Source of the DNA: Reticulitermes speratus
Lineage: Eukaryota; Arthropoda; Insecta; Blattodea; Rhinotermitidae
Assembly (NCBI GenBank): GCA_021186555.1
Contig: JAJKFL010000012.1
Coordinates: 20,223,711 to 20,287,710 of the forward strand
Reading direction: 5' to 3'
DNA: 64,000 nucleotides
A model generated the notes under the pieces. That model was given only the letters and a program-made list of their open reading frames with translations, had not been told where the DNA came from and ran no database searches. The translations under genes were made by a program, and so were the position numbers. Below, piece after piece: positions 22,350 to 34,117 of this stretch. Every line of letters begins with the position of its first letter. Position 1 is the stretch's first letter.

Positions 22350-22650
22350 TGTATTTTTTTGTGGAGAAGGGCCCCGCAGCAGAAGCTACGGACGCACCGC
22401 AGCCTTAAGGCTTACTGTGCAATCCTGTGATGAAGATGAAGAGAAAGGTGATCAGATTTTTTCATTTTTCCAAGTAATGGAGCACCGGTGGAATGAAATT
22501 GACAGGGGAAAACCAAAGTACTCGGGGGGAAAACCTGTCCCAATGTCACTTTGTCCACCACAAATCCCACATGGACTGACCCGGGATCGAACCCTGGCCT
22601 CCGCGGTGAGAGGCCGGCGACTAACCGCCTGAGCCATGGCACGGCCATAA
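22350..22650 (-). mobile_element. SINE-D copy, near full length
   Basis: Reverse complement of the family. It begins ggagaagggccccgcagcag; box-B complement is gggatcgaaccctggc, and the head complement is gcctgagccatggcacggcc. It is the best preserved SINE-D here. Confidence 0.88.
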
Positions 22651-22984
22651 GCGTTTACTGCTTCATTATCCACTTATCCAAGTTTTTTATTATCACTGTT
22701 TTTAATCCAATTTTGGCAACTTTACTCTGTGGTTCAGTGACGTCATGCTCCGATGTTTACTCTGTAAGCGGCAGCTTCTTGCTAGGGTCAGCTCCTGTGT
22801 ACGTGGTTGGTGGTTTCTTACGGAAGACACTAAATACGTCCTGCTCCTACGTCATTCTGAATAATTACGTCAAATAAAGTGTTTTGCAAAACAGTATTTT
22901 TATTATTTATTTAATTATCTATTTTTGTTTCTTTATATATATATATATAAATTTTTTCCGTAGTGTTCGTATAAACTCCACTCT

Positions 22985-23385
22985 TCTTCATTGTTGCAAG
23001 TCCTGGACATCACTGAATTCTTTAGCATAAAGGGTAAATTTCAGATGCTCTAAGAGATAAAAAAATCTAAGGGATTTAAATCAGGGGACGAGGAGGCCAT
23101 GCTGTTGGTGAAACTCGTCCGACCAATTGTTTCGAAAACACGTTCAAGAATTTCCGAAGTGCAAGAAGAAAATGTGGTGGAGCGCCATCATGCATGAACC
23201 ATAAATGAATCCTAGTCTGCAGATCCACGTCTTGCAACAGTTTTTGAAGGACGTTTCGTAGGAAATCGTGGTAAACAACCCCAGTCAGGCGTGGTGGAAG
23301 AAAGTAGGGTCCCAGAAGTCCGTCTCCTGCAATGCCTTCATGGAAACTCAAGCTGGACACTGCACATTTTCTTTAATCGTCAGGA
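22985..23385 (-). pseudogene. Tc1/mariner-superfamily transposase remnant
   Basis: The minus frame 23360-23076 reads like the central DDE region: GDGLLGPYFLPPRLTG, then DVDLQTRIHLWFMHDGAPPH (the Asp of the MHDGAPPH motif is the second catalytic acid in this superfamily), then TAWPPRP. A stop follows, and the expected continuation with the third acidic residue is frameshifted at 23075-22985. The N-terminal half is missing. It is a dead fragment, possibly linked to the inverted sequences at 21595-21710 and 23383-23495. Confidence 0.8.
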
Positions 23386-23974
23386 GGCCGTAACTCGGAA
23401 ACCATGCTTCAGAAGGCCCATGTTCATATAATATTTTTGTCTTGTGTTATGTTGTAAATTCACATTCTGTTGGTTTGGTTGTGCATTTTTCTTTTACACT
23501 GTTTAAGTAAATGGTAGTGGAAACCAAAGGAAGAACAGAGCCAAAAACAAAGCCTGTCAATGAACACACCCTGATTCATTCCCATCCTCGTAACCTACGT
23601 CCCTCAATCATCATCATGTTATTTCCCATTTATGATTCTCGATATTCTAAGTCAGGAGTGTAAAAATCCCGGGCGCCAGGCCGCCGTGGCGAAAAATTTT
23701 CTACGGTGGCGCCTAATATTTGTGGATCCTCAATGTGGAACTTGCTTCATGTCACCCTTCTGGCGCTTAGAGTCTTGAGATGGCGTCTGTATTTTTAAAA
23801 ATCTTGTTTATCGTAAAATATATCAAAACAATAAAATGTTGGCTTTTAAATCTGTAACAAATTTTAAATCCAACATTTTTTATTCTGATATATTTTATAA
23901 TAAGTATGTCATGTCATTTTAACTTATATACTCACACAAACAGTGGCTTCATTAGGTTTTAAACTATATGAGGT

Positions 23975-24060
23975 TTATGTGTTACTCCCTGATGAAGGCC
24001 GTCGACTGTCGAAATATGTAGGAGGGAATATCATATGTACATAAGCTTTGTATGTGCAAG
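23975..24060 (+). ncRNA. Hammerhead-ribozyme-like motif
   Basis: CTGATGA at 23989-23995, one extra A, a short hairpin (GGC / GTC with a wobble), GAAA at 24011-24014, then tatgta. The inner outer-stem pairs perfectly, CTCC (23985-23988) with GGAG (24021-24024), and a further TTATGT / ACATAA pairing encloses an internal loop. It stands alone, with no inverted partner seen. Confidence 0.42.
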
Positions 24061-25729
24061 TATTTGGTTTTTCAATAAAACAAGTACTCCACCTGTTTTG
24101 AACATCGATAAGGAAAGGAACCATCCCCGAGGAAGAACAAGTTCTTGTTCTAGAATCCTTGTAAAATACGTCCCCTAGATGTGAAATCCATTCCTGAAAC
24201 TTGAATTATGAATTTTCAATGCAGTTCAATAGCTTTACCATTAGTCGTTAAATTTTTCAACATTATTGCGTCATCATCACTTCAACGATGACCATGATAA
24301 CCCAAGATTTTGCCTAGAGCACTGAGAGAAACTTCGAAACACCTCCGATGGCCAGTGTTTAAACCGAGATTCAAACCAAGTATCTTCCTGATATGAAGTA
24401 GGAGAAATAGTTGCTTGGTATCGTGTACTAACTGCATTCTCAGTTATGACCAATCTTGGATTATTGGGTTCGTTTTCACTTCTAAAATAGCTTTTATCGA
24501 TAAAAGGAGACATACATAATAGATACCACTTCTCTAAGTACCGCAACTGTTCAAGTAGCAAGGACAGAATTACCAACACAGTTTCAGTGTCAGACTCCAG
24601 TGTTTCTGCCTCGAGACGAATCGTTGTGACTTTCAACTCTACAGATTTTAATTCCATCACAAGAAACAAAATTCACTTAACGTATGTAAAAACACAACAA
24701 ACACTCTAAACAAGTCCCTGCTCTGATTCTGCCAGGAGTGTCCATAGGTGTTTCTGCTATGTCATTGTACGACACAAAAGTGAAAGTCATCGATCAGTGT
24801 GGTCATTCGATGGTCGTGGACTCCTCGAACACTGACACTGCAGATTTTATTCTGTGTAAGTAGAGGTCTTTCGACTGGCAAATCTGGAATCCAAGGAGAC
24901 ATACCAGATATTTTCAGGATTTATCTTTAAAGAATTAGTCCTCAAACAAGAGAGGCCAGTCAGACTGATGCCTTACAGAAGAAGAAAAATTAAAATATAA
25001 GAGCTGTAATTAGTTCTACACACCGGAAGTTTCTTATTCTGGCGGTATTTGTTGGTTCTGTCAGGTATATAACATGAATCATTTTGGGCCATTTCACGAC
25101 TTGAATTTGCGAAAGATCATTAAATTTGTGTTATTGTGCGCAATAGGCGGGCAAATTTAGGTCCACGTGCATCAAACATACGTTTATTTTCCTAGATGAT
25201 CAACTCGAGATTCGTCATCTTATCAAAAACGGTTAAAGGTGCAATAAATTAGGCTCTGTTCCTAATATGTAACGTAATTCATGTACGTACTTAGCTTCTA
25301 TCTGAAACATTTTCGATGAAATATGCAGTTAATGGTATAAGTTTACTTGCAAGGTATAATCTGAACTGGTCAAGAATTGGGCTGAACCATGGAGATGACA
25401 AAAATAAATATAATTACCGGTATATCTCAAGGAAGTGAATGTACTCTTTACTGGTTTTCTGTAAATATAATTAACATTTGCAACAAACAGACAAGTGAGT
25501 GTGATAAGCAAAGTCATCAGGACACAAAATATATCAGCAGGCTACACCTTTCTCTGCTTTTCTTCTCTCCCCCCCCCCCCCCTCTCTCTCTCTCTCTTTC
25601 TCGTCTGTCAAATTACACGCTCTGGTGAGCGTAAACATTCCTCGCCGGCTGCCGTAGGATGACCTCTCGTCTAGGCGTCAATTTAACGCGTCTTACTTTC
25701 TTGGTTTATTTAACAACGCTTTGTTGTCA

Positions 25730-26015
25730 GTATAATGACGACGTTACGCGCCAGAAGACCGATGAATTGGGTTTCGATTCCCGTCAGAAGATCGATTCTT
25801 TCTCTTCCAGCACGCCCAGACTGGCTCTGGGACCAACTCAAATTACTATCCAAAGCGCGCCTGACTGGGTTCTTTCCACGGAAGCAATTCGAGGGGGATG
25901 TAAGGCTGATCACTCACCTCCATCTAGTGTCGAGGTTAATTTGTGGCTCTATACCTTCTCTCCCCGTTTATTTTCATGACGTGGTGCTTTATTAAGCACG
26001 GGGACAAATTCACCT
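25730..26015 (+). mobile_element. SINE-A copy, diverged
   Basis: Box-B-like gtttcgattcccgtcag, then body markers agactggctctgggacc, tcacctccatctagtgtcga and a tail ending cacctttaaagtta. The head is poorly preserved. Confidence 0.7.
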
Positions 26016-26469
26016 TTAAAGTTAAGCTGTATAGGATGGCACACCAGGGTCTTAGAATTTTGCTGAAGGGACTAAATAATCGCTGATCTACTAGGTGAAG
26101 GAGGGGGGGGCGGTGTGGGTGGCATACCGACTGCTGATTTTTACATTTCATCAATGCCTTGTAGTCAGCTACAAGGGAACTAACTTGCTGCTTGGTGTAA
26201 GAACAGCGGCAGAGTATTGCAGGCTGATAGACAGTGGCACTGTTAGTTGTGCCTTAAGCTATTCAACAATATTGTTTTCGTCTCAGAGGGCGTCGGCGCT
26301 AACCATACAGCCAGCAGCTGGATTTATTTTATTTACTGGCGCAGAAAGGTTTGCGCTAAGTAGTTTTATTTTCAGCGTGTCCTAGTAACAGCGCTACAAT
26401 CGAGCGCTGGTTTCCTCCAGGCGTGTGAGAACTGTCTGTGGGGGTTTCCACTTGTCCTAGCAAAGGATT

Positions 26470-26760
26470 GTGGGCCGGGTTAGCGTGGTCGGTATAGCGA
26501 ATCCCTACGGGCTGGACGGTCCGGGGATCGAATCCAGTTGGGGGCGAGATTTTTCGCCGTCGTCCAGACCGGCCCTGGGACCCACCCAGCCTCCTATACA
26601 ATGGGTACCGGGTCTCTTTCCCGGGGGTAAAGCGGCCGGGGCGTGGAGTTGACCACCCACTCTCATCTAGCGCCGAGGTTAAAGAAAGAGTAGAGCTGTA
26701 CCTCTACTCCCTCTCTGGGCCTTTATGGCCTGTGAAAGGGAGAACTTTACCTTTTTACCT
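26470..26760 (+). mobile_element. SINE-A copy, near full length
   Basis: The head reads gggttagcgtggtcggtata, box B is ggggatcgaatccag, and the body has cgtccagaccggccctggga, ctctttcccgggggtaaagc and catctagcgccgaggttaaa. The tail is gggagaactttacctttt. This is a good reference copy for the family. Confidence 0.88.
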
Positions 26761-27929
26761 AGCAAAGGAGCGAATTGGGGTTTCCTTAAGCGGTGGACTT
26801 TCGCATGATTGGTTTTTCCCAGTATTCTAAGAGCGGAGACGGTTTTGGCTTTTACCCGAACGATCGGTTTTCCGTGCATGAAGCATCATGGTTAACAATT
26901 TCCAGAATGTCCCTTCCTACTACTGTGAACAACTTTTGCATTCACACTTATATGGTTATCGTTATTGCGTTCCGAGCTATGAAGCGAGACGGACAGACAA
27001 TGTGAATTGTGTACAGCTGTCAATAACGTAGAGTATACAGCGTCGAAAGATGAGATGATCAGTGAATAAGGAATTAGAAGGGGTGTAGGAGGAAGCGGTC
27101 GTGGCCTAACGTGGGTAACTACTGGCCGTTTTCTTCGATAACTGAGCAAAATCACGAAGCACCTCATGATGCCCGGTCTGTGGACCGAGATTTGAACCTG
27201 GGATCACCAAATCCTGTCGTCTGTGAGTCTGTGACCCTTGCGTCCACGGTATGTGGTTTACGTACATGTGATTTTTAATTTGATTACACAAGGAAAGAGC
27301 CGGTGCTTCCACAGAAGAGGACCAAAATCAATATGGCGTACGAATACGTCTTTCGATATTTTGTGCCCATCATTTGTCTTAACATTCGTGTATTTTAGAT
27401 CAAGATTTATTTTTGGCCGAGTTGCATTACAGTTAATATAACTGACACATTTTTCGCGGTATGTTTAATTGAGTATGCAACACAGGGTCTCAGATTTGAA
27501 AGTTACAAATTTCCGTGCGATAACATGTCTTATTTTGTGTATCGGCTCTTTCCAAGACCAGATTCTTCAGATATTTTACTGGACACATACGAGTTGTGTT
27601 GTGCCGATAGGAACCACATTGAATGTTTCTAATACCAATTTAAAATAAAAATTTTTACGTGGTTTTAGATCAGAATAAACGTACAACTCGCATTTCCTTT
27701 ATTGGTTAATTTTACACAATTCACACCAAAAAAATGTATATAAAATCGAATTATAAAACAGGGCCGAGCTGGAAACTCGAAACCTTCCCGTAAGTATAAA
27801 ATTTGGGTCCAATTTGGACACCCCTATTAGAAATACTTCCGCCGATATCGCGGCAACACATTCACTTTGGCGCGATGTGACTCCAATTGCACGATCACAA
27901 TGTCATGGCTACTGTCGCGTGACGTGTTG

Positions 27930-27937
27930 TATATAAA
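27930..27937 (+). promoter_or_regulatory. Gene C TATA box
   Basis: TATATAAA lies 63 bp upstream of the exon 1 ATG. A start about 30 bp downstream (near 27960) would leave a 5' leader of about 40 bases. No TCAGT initiator was seen there. Confidence 0.65.
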
Positions 27938-27999
27938 CGGAGTAATGCCGCTTCGCACTTGATTCGTGACAGATTGTGTTATGGACAGGACACATCAAG

Positions 28000-28011
28000 A
28001 TGAGGCTGCTG
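28000..28011 (+). CDS. Gene C exon 1 (MRLL)
   Basis: ATGAGGCTGCTG is followed by a perfect donor, gtaagt, at 28012. It ends in phase 0. Joined to exon 2 it gives MRLLMFLILTSSSVFAATG, a clear signal peptide. The TATA box just upstream supports this start over the ATG that opens exon 2. The implied intron is 7359 bp (28012-35370). An earlier ATG at 27981 is out of frame (ATG GAC AGG) and close to the cap. Confidence 0.75.
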
Positions 28012-28192
28012 GTAAGTTGCTTGGTATTGGTGCGAATAGCGCGGTGACCGTCCATCTACACGCGTATAATTAACGGCAGGAGTGGGCACATCTTTCAACA
28101 GACTTCATGTCTATAGTCTTTGTAATTATTTACATACGATGTATCAATTTCATTGTTACCTGATATTATTGTTAGTAGTTCTGCATATAGGA

Positions 28193-28246
<54 letters not shown>

Positions 28247-28680
28247 GAACTGTGAACTGTTCGGCATAGTGCCTGTTCTTTATCCCTCAAGGTTAAGCTG
28301 GTCCTTCCATTTTTTCCTCGGGCTTCTGTTTCCCTTTGGCCTATATCTCAGTGCCTGTTTGGGTATCCTGTCTGTGTCCATTCTTTCTACGTGTTGTAGC
28401 CACTCTCGTTGGTATTGTTTTACTTCCAAAACAATGTTCTGCACTCCAAGTTTCTACCTGGCGGATTGAATTCTTTCCCTGTGTAACTTAGTAATTCCTA
28501 ATAGATGTTTTAAAAATTTCATTTGTTCTGCTTCCAGCCTACGTTTATCTCTTACCTTCAGCACCCAGGCTTCACTACCTGCTCTCAAAGTCACTTTAGC
28601 TGTAATATTGTGAATTCTTAATTTTGTTTATTTAGTCATCTGTTGTCCAAAATATCTCTGTCTAAAGCCATTTTTGTTGT
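28193..28680 (-). mobile_element. Non-LTR retrotransposon 3' end (family 3) with (ATG)n tail
   Basis: Minus translation shows RT C-terminal features such as KVTLRAGSEAW, RRLEAEQMKFLKHL and EWLQHVERMDTDRIPKQAL, then KGNRSPRKKWKDQL. The element ends in a (atg)n microsatellite on its own strand (28193-28245), as expected for the 3' end of such elements. Its relative at 42570-42925 also ends in TGATGA-rich sequence. Confidence 0.8.
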
Positions 28681-28834
28681 TATGTATAACTTGTCTTATA
28701 AATCACTTTTATAGTCCCATACAAGACTAGGAAAATATTTGTCATTGTGGGAAAAGTTTCAAACAAAAGTTATATTAGTCAATAAATTGAAACTATTTTG
28801 GTTATATATATATAAATTATGCTTGTGTTCTTGC

Positions 28835-29020
28835 GGGATGTGACACCGTGTAATCTGAAAGTTTCGTACCAGTGATTCGGATCAACTTATTACATCCATC
28901 TTCAAGATAAAAGACTTCTACACTCAGGGTGGAGGTAGTGGATTCCAGAAAACGTTGGATCCGAACCTATCTACCAGACTAACACAACATCACATCCCAC
29001 AGGATCACGGTGTTGATTTT
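28835..29020. mobile_element. Foldback element of the hammerhead-like family, decayed
   Basis: The ends are inverted: gggatgtgacaccgtgtaat (left) and caacatcacatccc (right). Inside are a left catcttcaag and a right gggtggaggtagtgg with decayed gaaaacgttgg, the positions of the core and GAAAC in better copies. Confidence 0.5.
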
Positions 29021-29227
29021 CGCCGCCTTGAAAACTTCTAATATCTCATTACACTCATAAACTGAAACCAACAAAGTGCACTGTATTTAGGGAGAACCCC
29101 CTAATTGTTTATAGTTGGTCTCGTACATGTGTCGGCCCTCTTGGATCATTATCTGGTAGCTTCAAGATATTGCAAAATGACGTGTATAACGATACAATAC
29201 TGCGTATATCAACAAGCCACTTACGCA

Positions 29228-29330
29228 TGTGTGGTGTTGACCATCCTCCCCCATCTAGACCCGAGGTTAAAGAAAGAGTAGAGCTCCTCTGGGCCTTCGT
29301 GGCCTGTTCTAAGGTGAGCTAATGCATATA
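29228..29330 (+). mobile_element. SINE-A 3' fragment
   Basis: It contains gttgaccatcctcccccatc, gacccgaggttaaagaaaga and tgggccttcgtggcctgttc, the last third of the family only. Confidence 0.7.
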
Positions 29331-30529
29331 CAAGTCTAAAAAATATTAAAAGTTAGAAATATTAAAGAAACCACAGCTGATTAAAATATATATGTCTATA
29401 TATGCGAGCATTATTTTCAATCCACTTTTAAAAATCATGATAGAACGTATATTTTCAAATTATCGTCATGTGTGACACAGTACGAGTGTTGTTATCTCAA
29501 CTGTATGCTGTCTGGCCCTCGGTGTATACCATTATGGGCTTGTGGAAGGCCTCATTCTGACATATTTCCTTTTCGTTTTGATTCTGTAAACATAGGCCCA
29601 TCTTTGTCATTCATTGCCTTTTCTTATGTCGCTGTGTTTTCCGTGCTTTTAAGTTCGAACCAAGTACACTGAACATTTAGATCGTGTTTATTTCTCCATC
29701 CACTCCCCACCCTGCCAAACATGTTATTTTTCCATCAACACAATATCTTCACTCGTTTGTTGTGCTTTCAAGCATAACATCAGGAGTAGCAGTGTGTTTG
29801 TGCGCGCGCGCCTGCGTTTTCGTCAATGCTTATCAACTGCTTTCGATTAAATACGATATTGGGAATCTACATAGACATTTGGGCGAATATACTGCAGGCC
29901 TGTCGCGTTAACACCTTTTTCATAAAACTCAAATAGAATTCACTATTCTGTTCCTTATCAAAAAACATATGATCATACGGAAAAATAATACATAAAATGA
30001 AATGTAGAAGTCATTAAAACTTAATACCTTTATTTATGTATATATTTGTGGTTTTTAACATTCGTCATTATCTCAGACTGTATGGCGTCGAATTACAACG
30101 TAATTGCTCAATAAAGTGGTTAGAATACAGAAGTAAGAAGTCATGTCCAAATTGAAGTATTCCTGCATTTTCCTGGAGGGACTGAAGAAAATCACGAGAA
30201 ACCTCGGGATAGCCTGTCTTCTGCCGAATATGACGCAGAAACCGCGTTTGCTCTGTAACTGTTCTGGCATGACGCATATTTAATGATATTGACTAGGCTT
30301 ACAGGCAATTTTTTTAAAATCCTGAGCAGTGTTTGTGGGCAATTTGATTTGTTTTGAAACAATCTGAGTTGTTTGTATCTGAAGTACATGAAAGTGAAGT
30401 TCAATGAGGCGTGCAACATCCCAACAATTTTCCACTTTTCCTTTACAGTAAAAGTGCATATTTTATTGTTTTATGATAGTGTAAGTAGACAAACTTTATG
30501 CTATTCACACCGTGCATTGTCATTCGTAC

Positions 30530-31028
30530 TCACACCACTTTAACCAACAAATACACTCTTATTATACATTGTTATGTTGCACAATACAGTCACAGTGAAC
30601 TAGCCAGACATGTTTCGATCCCTTGTTGGGATCATCATCAGGGACTTTTAGATCATATATTACACAATTACAAATTAACAATAAAAGTACATATAAAAAG
30701 CCTAAGATATATAATGGTTTTTTATACATTCATATAACTTAGAATGTTTATGTATGTTTATATCCATATTTAACTTAATATTTTTAACATTAATTTCCAA
30801 TAGACCCAGGAACCAACAGAGATAACCTAAAATTTTAACCTATATACATCTTATACTTTTAATATGTACCTTTATTATTAATTTGTAATTGTGTAATTTA
30901 TAATCTAAAAGTTCCTGATGATGATCCCAACAAGGGATCGAAACATGTCAGGCTAGTTCACTGTGACTATTGTGCAACATAACAAGGTATAATAACAGTG
31001 CATTTGTTAGTTAAAGTGCTGTGTGTAA
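30530..31028. mobile_element. Foldback element, about 500 bp, with paired hammerhead-like motifs
   Basis: Arms of about 180 bp (30530-30710 and 30840-31028) are inverted and well conserved, around a roughly 130-bp AT-rich centre. Each arm holds the same motif pointing outward. On plus: CTGATGA 30915-30921, one T, GATCCC 30923-30928, a 5-base loop, GGGATC 30934-30939, then GAAAC and palindrome ACATGT to C at 30949. The minus copy is at 30641-30607. Both 6-bp hairpins are perfect. No coding frame. Confidence 0.75.
30905..30960 (+). ncRNA. Hammerhead-ribozyme-like motif, best preserved core
   Basis: Core CTGATGA, perfect 6-bp hairpin, GAAAC, six-base palindrome ACATGT, then C. In a canonical hammerhead the hairpin begins directly after CTGANGA; here a T intervenes, and outer-stem pairing next to the core is weak. 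It may be a ribozyme relic, or a structured RNA using a variant core. Confidence 0.45.
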
Positions 31029-31629
31029 GGTGACAAAGTCTCCAGCCTAGAATTCCGGGTTATTTGTACGTAATAGAATACTTTATAGGCATGCTTGTCT
31101 CACAGATTTATTAACTAGATCGAACACTTTATTCATTGTGTTGTGATTCTTTCTTTACATGAATCCGTACCCTTGTAACAGCGGGTTCTTGCGGAGCAAA
31201 GATTTCTCAATTATGTACCTGCTTGCATTAATCCGCTTTCATTTTACAGCTCACACAACTACGACTGTTGCTCTGTCTTTACAATCTCTGTTCGTCCTTC
31301 CAGCAATTTTCTTAGTTTGTCTTTCTGTTCCGCGGTAGCGTCGAATAATGGTGGCTTCTTAGTTAGTTTATTTTTTTCATTTTCATCTTATTTAAATAAG
31401 TAGTTTCCACTCTTTTATTTCCCTTACATTTGTGCAATTTAATACTTTCTTACACGCTATATTCTTGTTCATACTCAACTGAATATTAGATGCAAGTTCT
31501 CTCCAATTCTTAGATTTTGAACATTTTAATAACTTACGTTTCACCTCCTCCCCCCCTTCCTCAAACACAGGGGGCCCCTTCCTGTCTAGAATTGTCTGCT
31601 AATGTGTCTTTTTTTCTGTGCCTGCTCAT

Positions 31630-31845
31630 TTGCGGTTTCTAGATCACACACAATTAGACACACACACACGTGGTAGGACTCCTCTGAATGAGTGATCGGC
31701 TCGTCGCAGCGGCTGCTACCTACACAACACATAACAAACACAAGAGACCAATCTCTATACCCTCAGCGGATTCGAACCCTCGATCCCAGCAATCAAGCGG
31801 CCGCAGACCTACGCCTTAGACAGCACAGCCACCGGGATCATCCTC
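31630..31845 (-). mobile_element. SINE-C copy
   Basis: Shows ggtaggactcctctgaatga, gctcgtcgcagcggc, the box-B complement cggattcgaaccctcgatc and the head complement gcacagccaccgggatc. Confidence 0.82.
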
Positions 31846-32159
31846 CTGATCTCTCTTAGCTTCCAAATCGTTGCTTTCGGCCATATTGTTCCACGTCTGT
31901 CTCTTCATATACCTTCATAGGTGTGATTTTCTTTACCCACTTGTGTTACAGTTCGTAGTAATATAACAAGGAGGCCTAGAAATTAAACTTCGCAAACGCA
32001 CTGTTGCACGGTTGCTCAAACTGAACATTTAGCAAGCAGAAACTTTGCTTTCAGTGCGCTAGGAGCCGCTGTCGTAAGTGCGGTCCTGATATATCTGAGA
32101 GAATATAAACTCCGATGTTTAAGACTGCTTCGATGATGCAATTTCCAAAAAAAACTATT

Positions 32160-32405
32160 ACCTGAGATCTGCACTGTTCTGGGATATTAGGCAGCGTTGA
32201 GTGATAGTTCTGTCCCGACGTTTCGGGACAACCTATCGGTTCCATCTTCAAGGGCAAAGAAGTGTTAGTCCAAGAAGACCGATCTTCAAGGGTCAAGAAG
32301 TCTTTTTTTACTTCTTGGCCCTTGAAGATGGGACCGATAGTTTGTCCAGAAACGTCGGTACAGAACTATCACACGACGCCGCGTAATATCCTAGAAGAGA
32401 GCATA
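32160..32405. mobile_element. Foldback element with hammerhead-like motifs
   Basis: Arms of about 100 bp (32160-32270 and 32305-32405) are inverted. Both arms contain ttgaagatgg, a GGAACC / GGTTGTCC-type hairpin around gata, and gaaacgtcgg, pointing outward. The first core base is T instead of C in both (TTGAAGA), so it is a shared subfamily variant. In the left arm CCC and GGG flank the motif as the inner outer-stem. Confidence 0.7.
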
Positions 32406-32824
32406 TCTCATCTACATCGCAACGGAAGCCTGAAATCGCGCATAACCTATTACCTGTTTATTTCCGTCACAATTAACAGCCTTTTGATGAATTTTGATCA
32501 AACTGAGAATGATAGACCTACACTACATTCTGTATAGTTTCGTTCAGTTTCAGGGCCACTTTGCTGATCAGAATGAGTAAACTGTTACACGTACACAAAC
32601 ACACTTAAACACTTGACACACGGCATTTCAGGTATAAGAGTATTATTATGTGTACCCGTAAGTCGTTAGTTCTTGGTAAGAGCCACTTTGTTGACTGAGA
32701 AATTGTAATTTTATAGGCCTATCGTACCTAAGGGCACAGTCTACCTTTATGTGTGTTTTTTAGTTCACTTGTAGATTTTCATAAACCGGAAAATAAATAT
32801 ATGTCATACGAATACTGACATCTG

Positions 32825-33458
32825 CAGGGAGTTCAATTGAAAACCGAACCCAGACGCACGGCAAGCTACCTTGCCTTACGGTTCCTGATAATATATAGTG
32901 TATAACTTACTGCGTGTTAAGAGTCGGTGTTGAAAATTGGCTTCTTCAACTCTCAGACATGCTTGACACCTGGTGAACAGATTATTAAATACTGTTTACA
33001 ATTCTTGTCTAGAAAGTGCTGAAACTGCACGATAAGTTTAACGGCAGCTGCATGACGCTAAAACTGCCAGTTCAGTCAGCGCGTATACGGTACATTGCAT
33101 CACCTTAGCCACACAGTTCACTTAATGTGCTGTCTGTAACAGACGTGTGAAGCCCAGTGTAAAGCATACTTCTATTTTTGTTCGTGAGTATGCAGTAAAG
33201 TTTAATACATACGATTTTGATTGTGGAAACCTACATAAGGTAGAAATTGTATGAAAAATGTGGTAGGAAATTAAAAATACGGTTTCCCGCCTTTCAGTTC
33301 ATTCGAAATCACGCATATCTGAGAGTTGAAGGAGGTCATTTCCAACACTTATTCTAACAAGCGGTAAGTTATGTGTATTATGTATATTGTATGCGGGAAC
33401 CTAAGGCCGTTAAGTTTGCCGTATGTCTGGGTTCGGTTTCCAATTGAACTCCTTGTAA
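32825..33458. mobile_element. Foldback / MITE-like element, about 630 bp
   Basis: Inverted arms of about 135 bp (32825-32962 and 33317-33458) share gagttcaattgaaaaccgaa at the outer end and ttcaactctcagacatgc at the inner end. No hammerhead-like core was seen, so it is a different family from the others. No coding frame. Confidence 0.7.
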
Positions 33459-33809
33459 GTTACAAGTTTCAATCTGTTAATTGTGTCTAAGGGTCAGTTT
33501 ACTTCAGTTCCTCCTGTAAATGTTACGTTATATCTGAGTTGTACGGCAGACTTTGTTTATCCTTGATGTGAGAAACTTGTGTACGAGTTGTGTTACGTGT
33601 GACATTCTTCACTTCAGCTTTCTTTAACTGACACGTTTCCTTAGGACTGTTTGAAGTTTATATATACTTGCAATCTGCTGGCAGATTTTGGTTACCTTGC
33701 TTATGAATGTCATTCATTCACTTTAGCTCGCATAAAGCACTCGATACTGGATCTAAATCGACGTTTGAGTGTTACTCGCTACGACAGCTAAATAAATGTA
33801 AAGTTACAG

Positions 33810-34080
33810 CTGTGTGCGCCATGAAGGCATATGGGGGTGTGGAAGTGTACCTTCATTCGTTTTTAATCTCTGCACGAGATAGAGTGAGTGGTCAGCATCA
33901 CACCTTGGCCGATTTACCCCGCTGCCTAATGAAAAGGAGGCTGGGTGGGCCCCAGAGCCGGTCTGAACGCTTTGGAGAAGAGAGTAATCTCTTACTCCTG
34001 AGGGAATCTAGCCACGACTCCTTGTTCGTCTAGCCCGTAGCTCAGTTCCTGTACTATCTGAGCTTTCCCGGCTCCACGAG
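33810..34080 (-). mobile_element. SINE-A copy
   Basis: Shows gccatgaaggcatatggggg, aaaaggaggctgggtgggcc, cagagccggtctgaacgc and the head complement ctagcccgtagctcag, in reverse orientation. Confidence 0.8.
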
Positions 34081-34117
34081 TGATAATGAACATTATAGGC
34101 TAATATTATGGTGTTTT

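Larger units (their letters stand above)
19819..27929. other. Intergenic region B-C
   Basis: It contains gene B's presumed 3' UTR, a hammerhead-like motif (21863-21925), a SINE-D fragment and copy (21480-21560, 22350-22650), a mariner-like remnant (22985-23385), a second hammerhead-like motif (23975-24060) and two SINE-A copies (25730-26015, 26470-26760). A degenerate repeat shared with 24290-24400, 27050-27240 and 30150-30260 is also present. I saw nothing to support in 20250-21470, 24400-25550 and 27250-27900 beyond low-complexity tracts (C/CT run near 25568-25605). Confidence 0.55.

Noticed and set aside
24277..24669. 130-codon minus-strand frame
   Set aside because: Its C-terminal half is a dispersed repeat (also at 27050-27240 and 30150-30260), and no domain is seen in the rest.
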